NCBI GenBank assembly: GCA_905220665.1
Contig: CAJNAR010000167.1
Location: forward strand, 244,094-308,093
From: Albugo candida
Lineage: Eukaryota; Oomycota; Peronosporomycetes; Albuginales; Albuginaceae
Reading direction: 5' to 3'
Length of the DNA stretch: 64,000 nucleotides
Part shown: one piece after another, positions 32,471-45,449 of the stretch
Numbering within the stretch: position 1 is the stretch's first letter
Layout of the letters: every line of letters starts with the position of its first letter
Program-made: the position numbers and the translations under genes
Notes under the pieces: model-generated
Seen by the model: the letters and a program-made list of their open reading frames with translations, nothing else
Database searches by the model: none
Told to the model about the DNA's origin: nothing

Positions 32471-33201
32471 AGTCTGAATAGAGAATATCGAGCAGACTCT
32501 GACGTAATTCAATATCCTTTCGCAATGTGACTATGCTAAGCATCAATAATATATATGAACGGAAACGAATAGAGGTTCCATCAAATACTTAGGTGATGTG
32601 CACCATGTAAGAAAAGAAAAAGGCCATCACATCACACATTAGCTCAGACATAACACTACACGACTACATCGTCAGAGATATTTTCCTCACTTTCCAGCCA
32701 CATATCTCTGATAGATCCGATCATTTTGACCAATTCACAGCCTTTCTTGTGCATCATTTTCTTGTTTTTTTCAAGTGGACCTGAATTGCGGACTTGAGGT
32801 AAAAATAAAAGATTATCGACGTACAATGCTTTATCTCTATCCATTTGCTGTGAGAAGACTCAAGAAAACCGAATACCCGGTTTACCAGGGTATCGAAGTC
32901 TTGCAACTTTCGAGTTGCTGTTAGTTCTGTAGACTCGTTGTAGATCAATCATAACAAATTTTATAATACCACACATAGAGAATGTAGTTTGCTCTGAAGT
33001 ATCTTCCAGTAATTCTGTGCAATATATTTACATGAGCTGAACGAGTTGATTCTGCTGTCTTCTGAAACGGTGTTGCAGGTTGGTTACCCATGACGGCACT
33101 TGCTTTTCTATCCGTGTGGCAAAAGTTTTCATTAATGTGAAATAGGTTTATAAAGCAGTCATGTCACGAGTAAATGTGAAATATTGTTTTCCAGCATCGT
33201 A

Positions 33202-33241
33202 AACTAACTAAAACTATCTTGAACTAACTGAAGCTATCTTG
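33202..33241. repeat. 20-bp tandem duplication inside each unit (representative copy)
   Basis: AACTAACTAAAACTATCTTG is followed at once by AACTAACTGAAGCTATCTTG, two differences in 20 bases. The duplication recurs in all full units, so it predates the amplification of the array. Confidence 0.85.
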
Positions 33242-33705
33242 CAGAGCATGGTTTGATTGTACGACACGGGTTCGAATCAGACAAGAAACCCTCGCCCTTT
33301 TCTCCCAACCCGTGAAGGCTATGTGACTTGTCCTTAATATGTATTGAAATGTTTGTCTCTCTGCTGGTCTAGGACGTGATGACTGAGGCAATGGAAGATG
33401 GTTTGTTGCTTGTTTACTCATGGTAGCTAAATTGTGGCACTCGTTATCGTTTTGTGAATGTCAGTATCATACAACATGCTTCCGTTTTGATGTGATACAT
33501 ATATTTCTTCAGTTGTTACTCATCATCAGCCAGTTAGAAGGAAAGAATCTGTACAAAGTATAGATTCGTTCTGTTCTGTACAAGATCAGCAAGTAGTATC
33601 ATTCGAACTTCTTGCACGTGCTCGCTGATGCATACAAAATAGTCTGAATAAAGAATATCCAGCAGACTCTGACGTAATTCAATATCCTTTCGCAATGTGA
33701 CTATG

Positions 33706-34015
33706 CTAAAGCATCAATAATATATATGAACGGAAACGAATAGAGGTTCCATCGTATACTTAGGTGATGTGCACCATGTAAGAAAAGAAAAAGGCCATCA
33801 CATCACACATTAGCTCAGACATAACACTACACGACTACATCGTCAGAGATATTTTCCTCACTTTCCAGCCACATATCTCTGATAGATCCGATCATTTTGA
33901 CCAATTCACAGCCTTTCTTGTGCATCATTTTCTTGTTTTTTTCAAGTGGACCTGGATTGCGGACTTGAGGTAAAAATAAAAGATTATCGACGTACAATGC
34001 TTTATCTCTATCCAT
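33706..34015 (-). other. Representative 62-codon minus frame in each repeat unit (probably not a gene)
   Basis: Nearly every unit has an ATG-started frame of 62 codons (MDRDK[A/S]LYVDNLLFLPQ ... SDDVVV; here 33827..34015). A good donor at its end (GT at 33830) and an acceptor at 33706 would join it to a further frame, VTLRKDIELRQSLLDILYSD, in phase. Variation between copies is mostly amino-acid changing (A/S, G/D, E/G), which argues against selection for a protein. It may be a remnant of a transposon ORF. No signal peptide or known motif is present. Confidence 0.3.
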
Positions 34016-37000
34016 TTGCTGTGAGAAGACTCAAGAAAACCGAATACCCGGTTTACCAGGGTATCGAAGTCTTGCAACTTTCGAGTTGCTGTTAGTTCTG
34101 TAGACTCGTTGTAGATCAATCATAACAAATTTTATAATACCACACATAGAGAATGTAGTTTGCTCTGAAGTATCTTCCAGTAATTCTGTGCAATATATTT
34201 ACATGAGCTGAACGAGTTGATTCTGCTGTCTTCTAAAACGGTGTTGCAGGTTGGTTACCCATGACGGCACTTGCTTTTCTATCCGTGTGGCAAAAGTTTT
34301 CATTAATGTGAAATAGGTTTATAAAGCAGTCATGTCACGAGTAAATGTGAAATATTGTTTTCCAGCATCGTAAACTAACTAAAACTATCTTGAACTAACT
34401 GAAGCTATCTTGCAGAGCATGGTTTGATTGTACGACACGGGTTCGAATCAGACAAGAAACCCTCGCCCTTTTCTCCCAACCCGTGAAGGCTATGTGACTT
34501 GTCTTTAATATGTATTGAAATGTTTGTCTCTCTGCTGGTCTAGGACGTGATGACTGAGGCAATGGAAGATGGTTTGTTGCTTGTTTACTCATGGTAGCTA
34601 AATTGTGGCACTCGTTATCGTTTTGTGAATGTCAGTATCATTCGACATGCTTCCGTTTTGGTGTGATACATATATTTCTTCAGTTGTTACTCATCATCAG
34701 CCAGTTAAAAGGAAGGAATCTGTTTAAAGTATAGATTCGTTCTGTTCTGTACAAGATCAGTAAGTAGTATCATTCGAACTTCCTGCAGGTGCTCGCTGAG
34801 GCGTACAAAATAGTCTGAATAGAGAATATCGAGCAGACTCTGACGTAATTCAATATCCTTTCGCAATGTGACTATGCTAAAGCATCAATAATATATATGA
34901 ACGGAAACGAATAGAGGTTCCATCGTATACTTAGGTGATGTGCACCATGTAAGAAAAGAAAAAGGCCATCACATCACACATTAGCTCAGACATAACACTA
35001 CACGACTACATCGTCAGAGATATTTTCCTCACTTTCCAGCCACATATCTCTGATAGATCCGATCATTTTGACCAATTCACAGCCTTTCTTGTGCATCATT
35101 TTCTTGTTTTTTTCAAGTGGACCTGGATTGCGGACTTGAGGTAAAAATAAAAGATTATCGACGTACAATGCTTTATCTCTATCCATTTGCTGTGAGAAGA
35201 CTCAAGAAAACCGAATACCCGGTTTACCAGGGTATCGAAGTCTTGCAACTTTCGAGTTGCTGTTAGTTCTGTAGACTCGTTGTAGATCAATCATAACAAA
35301 TTTTATAATACCACACATAGAGAATGTAGTTTGCTCTGAAGTATCTTCCAGTAATTCTGTGCAATATATTTACATGAGCTGAACGAGTTGATTCTGCTGT
35401 CTTCTAAAACGGTGTTGCAGGTTGGTTACCCATGACGGCACTTGCTTTTCTATCCGTGTGGCAAAAGTTTTCATTAATGTGAAATAGGTTTATAAAGCAG
35501 TCATGTCACGAGTAAATGTGAAATATTGTTTTCCAGCATCGTAAACTAACTAAAACTATCTTGAACTAACTGAAGCTATCTTGCAGAGCATGGTTTGATT
35601 GTACGACACGGGTTCGAATCAGACAAGAAACCCTCGCCCTTTTCTCCCAACCCGTGAAGGCTATGTGACTTGTCTTTAATATGTATTGAAATGTTTGTCT
35701 CTCTGCTGGTCTAGGACGTGATGACTGAGGCAATGGAAGATGGTTTGTTGCTTGTTTACTCATGGTAGCTAAATTGTGGCACTCGTTATCGTTTTGTGAA
35801 TGTCAGTATCATTCGACATGCTTCCGTTTTGGTGTGATACATATATTTCTTCAGTTGTTACTCATCATCAGCCAGTTAAAAGGAAGGAATCTGTTTAAAG
35901 TATAGATTCGTTCTGTTCTGTACAAGATCAGTAAGTAGTATCATTCGAACTTCCTGCAGGTGCTCGCTGAGGCGTACAAAATAGTCTGAATAGAGAATAT
36001 CGAGCAGACTCTGACGTAATTCAATATCCTTTCGCAATGTGACTATGCTAAAGCATCAATAATATATATGAACGGAAACGAATAGAGGTTCCATCGTATA
36101 CTTAGGTGATGTGCACCATGTAAGAAAAGAAAAAGGCCATCACATCACACATTAGCTCAGACATAACACTACACGACTACATCGTCAGAGATATTTTCCT
36201 CACTTTCCAGCCACATATCTCTGATAGATCCGATCATTTTGACCAATTCACAGCCTTTCTTGTGCATCATTTTCTTGTTTTTTTCAAGTGGACCTGGATT
36301 GCGGACTTGAGGTAAAAATAAAAGATTATCGACGTACAATGCTTTATCTCTATCCATTTGCTGTGAGAAGACTCAAGAAAACCGAATACCCGGTTTACCA
36401 GGGTATCGAAGTCTTGCAACTTTCGAGTTGCTGTTAGTTCTGTAGACTCGTTGTAGATCAATCATAACAAATTTTATAATACCACACATAGAGAATGTAG
36501 TTTGCTCTGAAGTATCTTCCAGTAATTCTGTGCAATATATTTACATGAGCTGAACGAGTTGATTCTGCTGTCTTCTAAAACGGTGTTGCAGGTTGGTTAC
36601 CCATGACGGCACTTGCTTTTCTATCCGTGTGGCAAAAGTTTTCATTAATGTGAAATAGGTTTATAAAGCAGTCATGTCACGAGTAAATGTGAAATATTGT
36701 TTTCCAGCATCGTAAACTAACTAAAACTATCTTGAACTAACTGAAGCTATCTTGCAGAGCATGGTTTGATTGTACGACACGGGTTCGAATCAGACAAGAA
36801 ACCCTCGCCCTTTTCTCCCAACCCGTGAAGGCTATGTGACTTGTCTTTAATATGTATTGAAATGTTTGTCTCTCTGCTGGTCTAGGACGTGATGACTGAG
36901 GCAATGGAAGATGGTTTGTTGCTTGTTTACTCATGGTAGCTAAATTGTGGCACTCTTTATCGTTTTGTGAATGTCAGTATCATTCGACATGCTTCCGTTT

Positions 37001-40000
37001 TGGTGTGATACATATATTTCTTCAGTTGTTACTCATCATCAGCCAGTTAAAAGGAAGGAATCTGTTTAAAGTATAGATTCGTTCTGTTCTGTACAAGATC
37101 AGTAAGTAGTATCATTCGAACTTCCTGCAGGTGCTCGCTGAGGCGTACAAAATAGTCTGAATAGAGAATATCGAGCAGACTCTGACGTAATTCAATATCC
37201 TTTCGCAATGTGACTATGCTAAAGCATCAATAATATATATGAACGGAAACGAATAGAGGTTCCATCGTATACTTAGGTGATGTGCACCATGTAAGAAAAG
37301 AAAAAGGCCATCACATCACACATTAGCTCAGACATAACACTACACGACTACATCGTCAGAGATATTTTCCTCACTTTCCAGCCACATATCTCTGATAGAT
37401 CCGATCATTTTGACCAATTCACAGCCTTTCTTGTGCATCATTTTCTTGTTTTTTTCAAGTGGACCTGGATTGCGGACTTGAGGTAAAAATAAAAGATTAT
37501 CGACGTACAATGCTTTATCTCTATCCATTTGCTGTGAGAAGACTCAAGAAAACCGAATACCCGGTTTACCAGGGTATCGAAGTCTTGCAACTTTCGAGTT
37601 GCTGTTAGTTCTGTAGACTCGTTGTAGATCAATCATAACAAATTTTATAATACCACACATAGAGAATGTAGTTTGCTCTGAAGTATCTTCCAGTAATTCT
37701 GTGCAATATATTTACATGAGCTGAACGAGTTGATTCTGCTGTCTTCTAAAACGGTGTTGCAGGTTGGTTACCCATGACGGCACTTGCTTTTCTATCCGTG
37801 TGGCAAAAGTTTTCATTAATGTGAAATAGGTTTATAAAGCAGTCATGTCACGAGTAAATGTGAAATATTGTTTTCCAGCATCGTAAACTAACTAAAACTA
37901 TCTTGAACTAACTGAAGCTATCTTGCAGAGCATGGTTTGATTGTACGACACGGGTTCGAATCAGACAAGAAACCCTCGCCCTTTTCTCCCAACCCGTGAA
38001 GGCTATGTGACTTGTCCTTAATATGTATTGAAATGTTTGTCTCTCTGCTGGTCTAGGACGTGATGACTGAGGCAATGGAAGATGGTTTGTTGCTTGTTTA
38101 CTCATGGTAGCTAAATTGTGGCACTCGTTATCGTTTTGTGAATGTCAGTATCATTCGACATGCTTCCGTTTTGGTGTGATACATATATTTCTTCAGTTGT
38201 TACTCATCATCAGCCAGTTAAAAGGAAGGAATCTGTTTAAAGTATAGATTCGTTCTGTTCTGTACAAGATCAGTAAGTAGTATCATTCGAACTTCCTGCA
38301 GGTGCTCGCTGAGGCGTACAAAATAGTCTGAATAGAGAATATCGAGCAGACTCTGACGTAATTCAATATCCTTTCGCAATGTGACTATGCTAAAGCATCA
38401 ATAATATATATGAACGGAAACGAATAGAGGTTCCATCGTATACTTAGGTGATGTGCACCATGTAAGAAAAGAAAAAGGCCATCACATCACACATTAGCTC
38501 AGACATAACACTACACGACTACATCGTCAGAGATATTTTCCTCACTTTCCAGCCACATATCTCTGATAGATCCGATCATTTTGACCAATTCACAGCCTTT
38601 CTTGTGCATCATTTTCTTGTTTTTTTCAAGTGGACCTGGATTGCGGACTTGAGGTAAAAATAAAAGATTATCGACGTACAATGCTTTATCTCTATCCATT
38701 TGCTGTGAGAAGACTCAAGAAAACCGAATACCCGGTTTACCAGGGTATCGAAGTCTTGCAACTTTCGAGTTGCTGTTAGTTCTGTAGACTCGTTGTAGAT
38801 CAATCATAACAAATTTTATAATACCACACATAGAGAATGTAGTTTGCTCTGAAGTATCTTCCAGTAATTCTGTGCAATATATTTACATGAGCTGAACGAG
38901 TTGATTCTGCTGTCTTCTAAAACGGTGTTGCAGGTTGGTTACCCATGACGGCACTTGCTTTTCTATCCGTGTGGCAAAAGTTTTCATTAATGTGAAATAG
39001 GTTTATAAAGCAGTCATGTCACGAGTAAATGTGAAATATTGTTTTCCAGCATCGTAAACTAACTAAAACTATCTTGAACTAACTGAAGCTATCTTGCAGA
39101 GCATGGTTTGATTGTACGACACGGGTTCGAATCAGACAAGAAACCCTCGCCCTTTTCTCCCAACCCGTGAAGGCTATGTGACTTGTCTTTAATATGTATT
39201 GAAATGTTTGTCTCTCTGCTGGTCTAGGACGTGATGACTGAGGCAATGGAAGATGGTTTGTTGCTTGTTTACTCATGGTAGCTAAATTGTGGCACTCGTT
39301 ATCGTTCTGTGAATGTCAGTATCATTCGACATGCTTCCGTTTTGGTGTGATACATATATTTCTTCAGTTGTTACTCATCATCAGCCAGTTAAAAGGAAGG
39401 AATCTGTTTAAAGTATAGATTCGTTCTGTTCTGTACAAGATCAGTAAGTAGTATCATTCGAACTTCCTGCAGGTGCTCGCTGAGGCGTACAAAATAGTCT
39501 GAATAGAGAATATCGAGCAGACTCTGACGTAATTCAATATCCTTTCGCAATGTGACTATGCTAAAGCATCAATAATATATATGAACGGAAACGAATAGAG
39601 GTTCCATCGTATACTTAGGTGATGTGCACCATGTAAGAAAAGAAAAAGGCCATCACATCACACATTAGCTCAGACATAACACTACACGACTACATCGTCA
39701 GAGATATTTTCCTCACTTTCCAGCCACATATCTCTGATAGATCCGATCATTTTGACCAATTCACAGCCTTTCTTGTGCATCATTTTCTTGTTTTTTTCAA
39801 GTGGACCTGGATTGCGGACTTGAGGTAAAAATAAAAGATTATCGACGTACAATGCTTTATCTCTATCCATTTGCTGTGAGAAGACTCAAGAAAACCGAAT
39901 ACCCGGTTTACCAGGGTATCGAAGTCTTGCAACTTTCGAGTTGCTGTTAGTTCTCTAGACTCGTTGTAGATCAATCATAACAAATTTTATAATACTACAC

Positions 40001-40010
40001 ATAGAGAATG
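33827..40010. repeat. Homogeneous sub-block of the array
   Basis: Copies between about 33.8 and 40 kb share a set of private bases. Examples are ACACGGGTTCGAATC in place of ACAAGGGTTCG, and 'GATAAAGCATTG' (Ala) in the 62-codon frame. From the second copy on, most also share TCTTTAATATG. They differ from each other by only a few bases, indicating recent local amplification from one founder. Confidence 0.8.
34044..34089. repeat. Paired hairpins in each repeat unit (representative copy)
   Basis: ATACCC-GGTTTACCA-GGGTAT (34044..34064) is followed nine bases later by a perfect 6-bp stem, GCAACT-TTCG-AGTTGC (34074..34089), with a TTCG tetraloop. Both are present in all full copies I compared, including the diverged first copy. 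They could be a structured RNA element or a cruciform site; transcription is not shown. Confidence 0.6.
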
Positions 40011-43000
40011 TAGTTTGCTCTGAAGTATCTTCCAGTAAGTCTGTGCGATATATTTACATGAGCTGAACGAGTTGATTCTGCTGTCTTCTGAAACGGTGTT
40101 GCAGGTTGGTTACCCATGACGGCACTTGCTTTTCTATCCGTGTGGCAAAAGTTTTCATTAATGTGAAATAGGTTTATAAAGCAGTCATGTCACGAGTAAA
40201 TGTGAAATATTGTTTTCCAGCATCGTAAACTAACTAAAACTATCTTGAACTAACTGAAGCTATCTTGCAGAGCATGGTTTGATTGTACGACAAGGGTTCG
40301 AAGCAGACAAGAAACCCTCGCCCTTTTCTCCCAACCCGTGAAGGCTATGTGACTTGTCCTTAATATGTATTGAAATGTTTGTCTCTCTGCTGGTCTAGGA
40401 CGTGACGACTGAGGCAATGGAAGATGGTTTGTTGCTTGTTTACTCTTGGTAGCTAAATTGTGGCACTCGTTATCGTTTTGTGAATGTCAGTATCATACAA
40501 CATGCTTCCGTTTTGATGTGATACATATATTTCGTCAGTTGTTACTCATCATCAGCCAGTTAAAAGGAAGGAATCTGTACAAAGTATAGATTCGTTCTGT
40601 TCTGTACAAGATCAGCAAGTAGTATCATTCGAACTTCTTGCACGTGCTCGCTGATGCGTACAAAATAGTCTGAAAAGAGAATATCCAGCAGACTCTGACG
40701 TAATTCAATATCCTTTCGCAATGTGACTATGCTAAGGCATCAATAATATATATGAACGAAAACGAATAGAGGTTCCATCGTATACTTAGGTGATGTGCAC
40801 CATGTAAGAAAAGAAAAAGGCCATCACATCACACATTAGCTCAGACATAACACTACACGACTACATCGTCAGAGATATTTTCCTCACTTTCCAGCCACAT
40901 ATCTCTGATAGATCCGATCATTTTGACCAATTCACAGCCTTTCTTGTGCATCATTTTCTTGTTTTTTTCAAGTGGACCTGGATTGCGGACTTGAGGTAAA
41001 AATAAAAGATTATCGACGTACAATGATTTATCTCTATCCATTTGTAGTAAGAAGACTCAAAAAAACCGAATACCCGGTTTACCAGGGTATCGAAGTCTTG
41101 CAACTTTCGAGTTGCTGTTAGTTCTGTAGACTCGTTGTAGATCAATCATAACAAATTTTATAATACCACACATAGAGAATGTAGATTGCTCTGAAGTATC
41201 TTCCAGTAATTCTGTGCAATATATTTACATGAGCTGAACGAGTTGATTCTGCTGTCTTCTGAAACGGTGTTGCAGGTTGGTTACCCATGACGGCACTTGC
41301 TTTTCTATCCGTGTGGCAAAAGTTTTCATTAATGTGAAATAGGTTTATAAAGCAGTCATGTCACGAGTAAATGTGAAATATTGTTTTCCAGCATCGTAAA
41401 CTAACTAAAACTATCTTGAACTAACTGAAGCTATCTTGCAGAGCATGGTTTGATTGTACGACAAGGGTTCGAATCAGACAAGAAACCCTCGCCCTTTTCT
41501 CCCAACCCGTGAAGGCTATGTGACTTGTCTTTAATATGTATTGAAATGTTTGTCTCTCTGCTGGTCTAGGACGTGATGACTGAGGCAATGGAAGATGGTT
41601 TGTTGCTTGTTTACTCATGGTAGCTAAATTGTGGCACTCGTTATCGTTCTGTGAATGTCAGTATCATTCGACATGCTTCCGTTTTGGTGTGATACATATA
41701 TTTCTTCAGTTGTTACTCATCATCAGCCAGTTAAAAGGAAGGAATCTGTTTAAAGTATAGATTCGTTCTGTTCTGTACAAGATCAGTAAGTAGTATCATT
41801 CGAACTTCCTGCAGGTGCTCGCTGAGGCGTACAAAATAGTCTGAATAGAGAATATCGAGCAGACTCTGACGTAATTCAATATCCTTTCGCAATGTGACTA
41901 TGCTAAAGCATCAATAATATATATGAACGGAAACGAATAGAGGTTCCATCGTATACTTAGGTGATGTGCACCATGTAAGAAAAGAAAAAGGCCATCACAT
42001 CACACATTAGCTCAGACATAACACTACACGACTACATCGTCAGAGATATTTTCCTCACTTTCCAGCCACATATCTCTGATAGATCCGATCATTTTGACTA
42101 ATTCACAGCCTTTCTTGTGCATCATTTTCTTGTTTTTTTCAAGTGGACCTGGATTGCGGACTTGAGGTAAAAATAAAAGATTATCGACGTACAATGCTTT
42201 ATCTCTATCCATTTGCTGTGAGAAGAATCAAGAAAACCGAATACCCGGTTTACCAGGGTATCGAAGTCTTGCAACTTTCGAGTTGCTGTTAGTTCTCGAG
42301 ACTCGTTGTAGATCAATCATAACAAATTTTATAATACCACACATAGAGAATGTAGATTGCTCTGAAGTATCTTCCAGTAAGTCTGTGCGATATATTTACA
42401 TGAGCTGAACGAGTTGATTCTGCTGTCTTCTGAAACGGTGTTGCAGGTTGGTTACCCATGACGGCACTTGCTTTTCTATCCGTGTGGCAAAAGTTTTCAT
42501 TAATGTGAAATAGGTTTATAAAGCAGTCATGTCACGAGTAAATGTGAAATATTGTTTTCCAGCATCGTAAACTAACTAAAACTATCTTGAACTAACTGAA
42601 GCTATCTTGCAGAGCATGGTTTGATTGTACGACAAGGGTTCGAAGCAGACAAGAAACCCTCGCCCTTTTCTCCCAACCCGTGAAGGCTATGTGACTTGTC
42701 CTTAATATGTATTGAAATGTTTGTCTCTCTGCTGGTCTAGGACGTGATGACTGAGGCAATGGAAGATGGTTTGTTGCTTGTTTACTCATGGTAGCTAAAT
42801 TGTGGCACTCGTTATCGTTTTGTGAATGTCAGTATCATTCGACATGCTTCCGTTTTGGTGTGATACATATATTTCGTCAGTTGTTACTCATCATCAGTCA
42901 GTTAAAAGGAAGGAATCTGTACAAAGTATAGATTCGTTCTGTTCTGTACAAGATCAGCAAGTAGTATCATTCGAACTTCTTGCACGTGCTCGCTGAGGCG

Positions 43001-45449
43001 TACAAAATAGTCTGAATAGAGAATATCGAGCAGACTCTGACGTAATTCAATATCCTTTCGCAATGTGACTATGCTAAAGCATCAATAATATATATGAACG
43101 AAAACGAATAGAGGTTCCATCGTATACTTAGGTGATGTGCACCATGTAAGAAAAGAAAAAGGCCATCACATCACACATTAGCTCAGACATAACACTACAC
43201 GACTACATCGTCAGAGATATTTTCCTCACTTTCCAGCCACATATCTCTGATAGATCCGATCATTTTGACCAATTCACAGTCTTTCTTGTGCATCATTTTC
43301 TTGTTTTTTCCAAGTGGATCTGGATTGCGGACTTGAGGTAAAAATAAAAGATTATCGACGTACAATGATTTATCTCTATCCATTTGCTGTGAGACGACTC
43401 AAGAAAACCGAATACCCGGTTTACCAGGGTATCGAAGTCTTGCAACTTTCGAGTTGCTGTTAGTTCTGTAGACTCGTTGTAGATCAATCATAACAAATTT
43501 TATAATACCACACATAGAGAATGTAGATTGCTCTGAAGTATCTTCCAGTAAGTCTGTGCAATATATTTACATGAGCTGAACGAGTTGATTCTGCTGTCTT
43601 CTGAAACGGTGTTGCAGGTTGGTTACCCATGACGGCACTTGCTTTTCTATCCGTGTGGCAAAAGTTTTCATTAATGTGAAATAGGTTTATAAAGCAGTCA
43701 TGTCACGAGTAAATGTGAAATATTGTTTTCCAGCATCGTAAACTAACTAAAACTATCTTGAACTAACTGAAGCTATCTTGCAGAGCATGGTTTGATTGTA
43801 CGACAAGGGTTCGAAGCAGACAAGAAACCCTCGCCCTTTTCTCCCAACCCGTGAAGGCTATGTGACTTGTCCTTAATATGTATTGAAATGTTTGTCTCTC
43901 TGCTGGTCTAGGACGTGATGACTGAGGCAATGGAAGATGGTTTGCTGCTTGTTTACTCATGGTAGCTAAATTGTGGCACTCGTTATCGTTTTGTGAATGT
44001 CAGTATCATTCGACATGCTTCCGTTTTGGTGTGATACATATATTTCTTCAGTTGTTACTCATCATCAGCCAGTTAAAAGGAAGGAATCTGTTTAAAGTAT
44101 AGATTCGTTCTGTTCTGTACAAGATCAGTAAGTAGTATCATTCGAACTTCCTGCAGGTGCTCGCTGAGGCGTACAAAATAGTCTGAATAGAGAATATCGA
44201 GCAGACTCTGACGTAATTCAATATCCTTTCGCAATGTGACTATGCTAAAGCATCAATAATATATATGAACGAAAACGAATAGAGGTTCCATCGTATACTT
44301 AGGTGATGTGCACCATGTAAGAAAAGAAAAAGGCCATCACATCACACATTAGCTCAGACATAACACTACACGACTACATCGTCAGAGATATTTTCCTCAC
44401 TTTCCAGCCACATATCTCTGATAGATCCGATCATTTTGACCAATTCACAGTCTTTCTTGTGCATCATTTTCTTGTTTTTTCCAAGTGGATCTGGATTGCG
44501 GACTTGAGGTAAAAATAAAAGATTATCGACGTACAATGATTTATCTCTATCCATTTGCTGTGAGACGACTCAAGAAAACCGAATACCCGGTTTACCAGGG
44601 TATCGAAGTCTTGCAACTTTCGAGTTGCTGTTAGTTCTGTAGACTCGTTGTAGATCAATCATAACAAATTTTATAATACCACACATAGAGAATGTAGATT
44701 GCTCTGAAGTATCTTCCAGTAAGTCTGTGCAATATATTTACATGAGCTGAACGAGTTGATTCTGCTGTCTTCTGAAACGGTGTTGCAGGTTGGTTACCCA
44801 TGACGGCACTTGCTTTTCTATCCGTGTGGCAAAAGTTTTCATTAATGTGAAATAGGTTTATAAAGCAGTCATGTCACGAGTAAATGTGAAATATTGTTTT
44901 CCAGCATCGTAAACTAACTAAAACTATCTTGAACTAACTGAAGCTATCTTGCAGAGCATGGTTTGATTGTACGACAAGGGTTCGAAGCAGACAAGAAACC
45001 CTCGCCCTTTTCTCCCAACCCGTGAAGGCTATGTGACTTGTCCTTAATATGTATTGAAATGTTTGTCTCTCTGCTGGTCTAGGACGTGATGACTGAGGCA
45101 ATGGAAGATGGTTTGCTGCTTGTTTACTCATGGTAGCTAAATTGTGGCACTCGTTATCGTTTTGTGAATGTCAGTATCATTCGACATGCTTCCGTTTTGG
45201 TGTGATACATATATTTCTTCAGTTGTTACTCATCATCAGCCAGTTAAAAGGAAGGAATCTGTTTAAAGTATAGATTCGTTCTGTTCTGTACAAGATCAGT
45301 AAGTAGTATCATTCGAACTTCCTGCAGGTGCTCGCTGAGGCGTACAAAATAGTCTGAATAGAGAATATCCAGCAGACTCTGACGTGTTTCAATATCCTTT
45401 CGCAATGTGACTATGCTAATGCATCAATAATATATATGAACGAAAACGA

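Noticed and set aside
33580..33605. AAGATCA...AAGTAGTATC in each repeat resembles the 5' part of U2 snRNA including its branch-site-pairing GTAGTA.
   Set aside because: Only a short stretch matches, the flanks do not fold as U2, and no Sm site follows at the right distance. An snRNA gene array is not supported.
33925..34119. 64-codon minus frame starting at 34119 as a protein.
   Set aside because: It begins with TTG, overlaps the 62-codon frame, and a splice that would link the two is destroyed in later copies (CACAG changed to CTACA).
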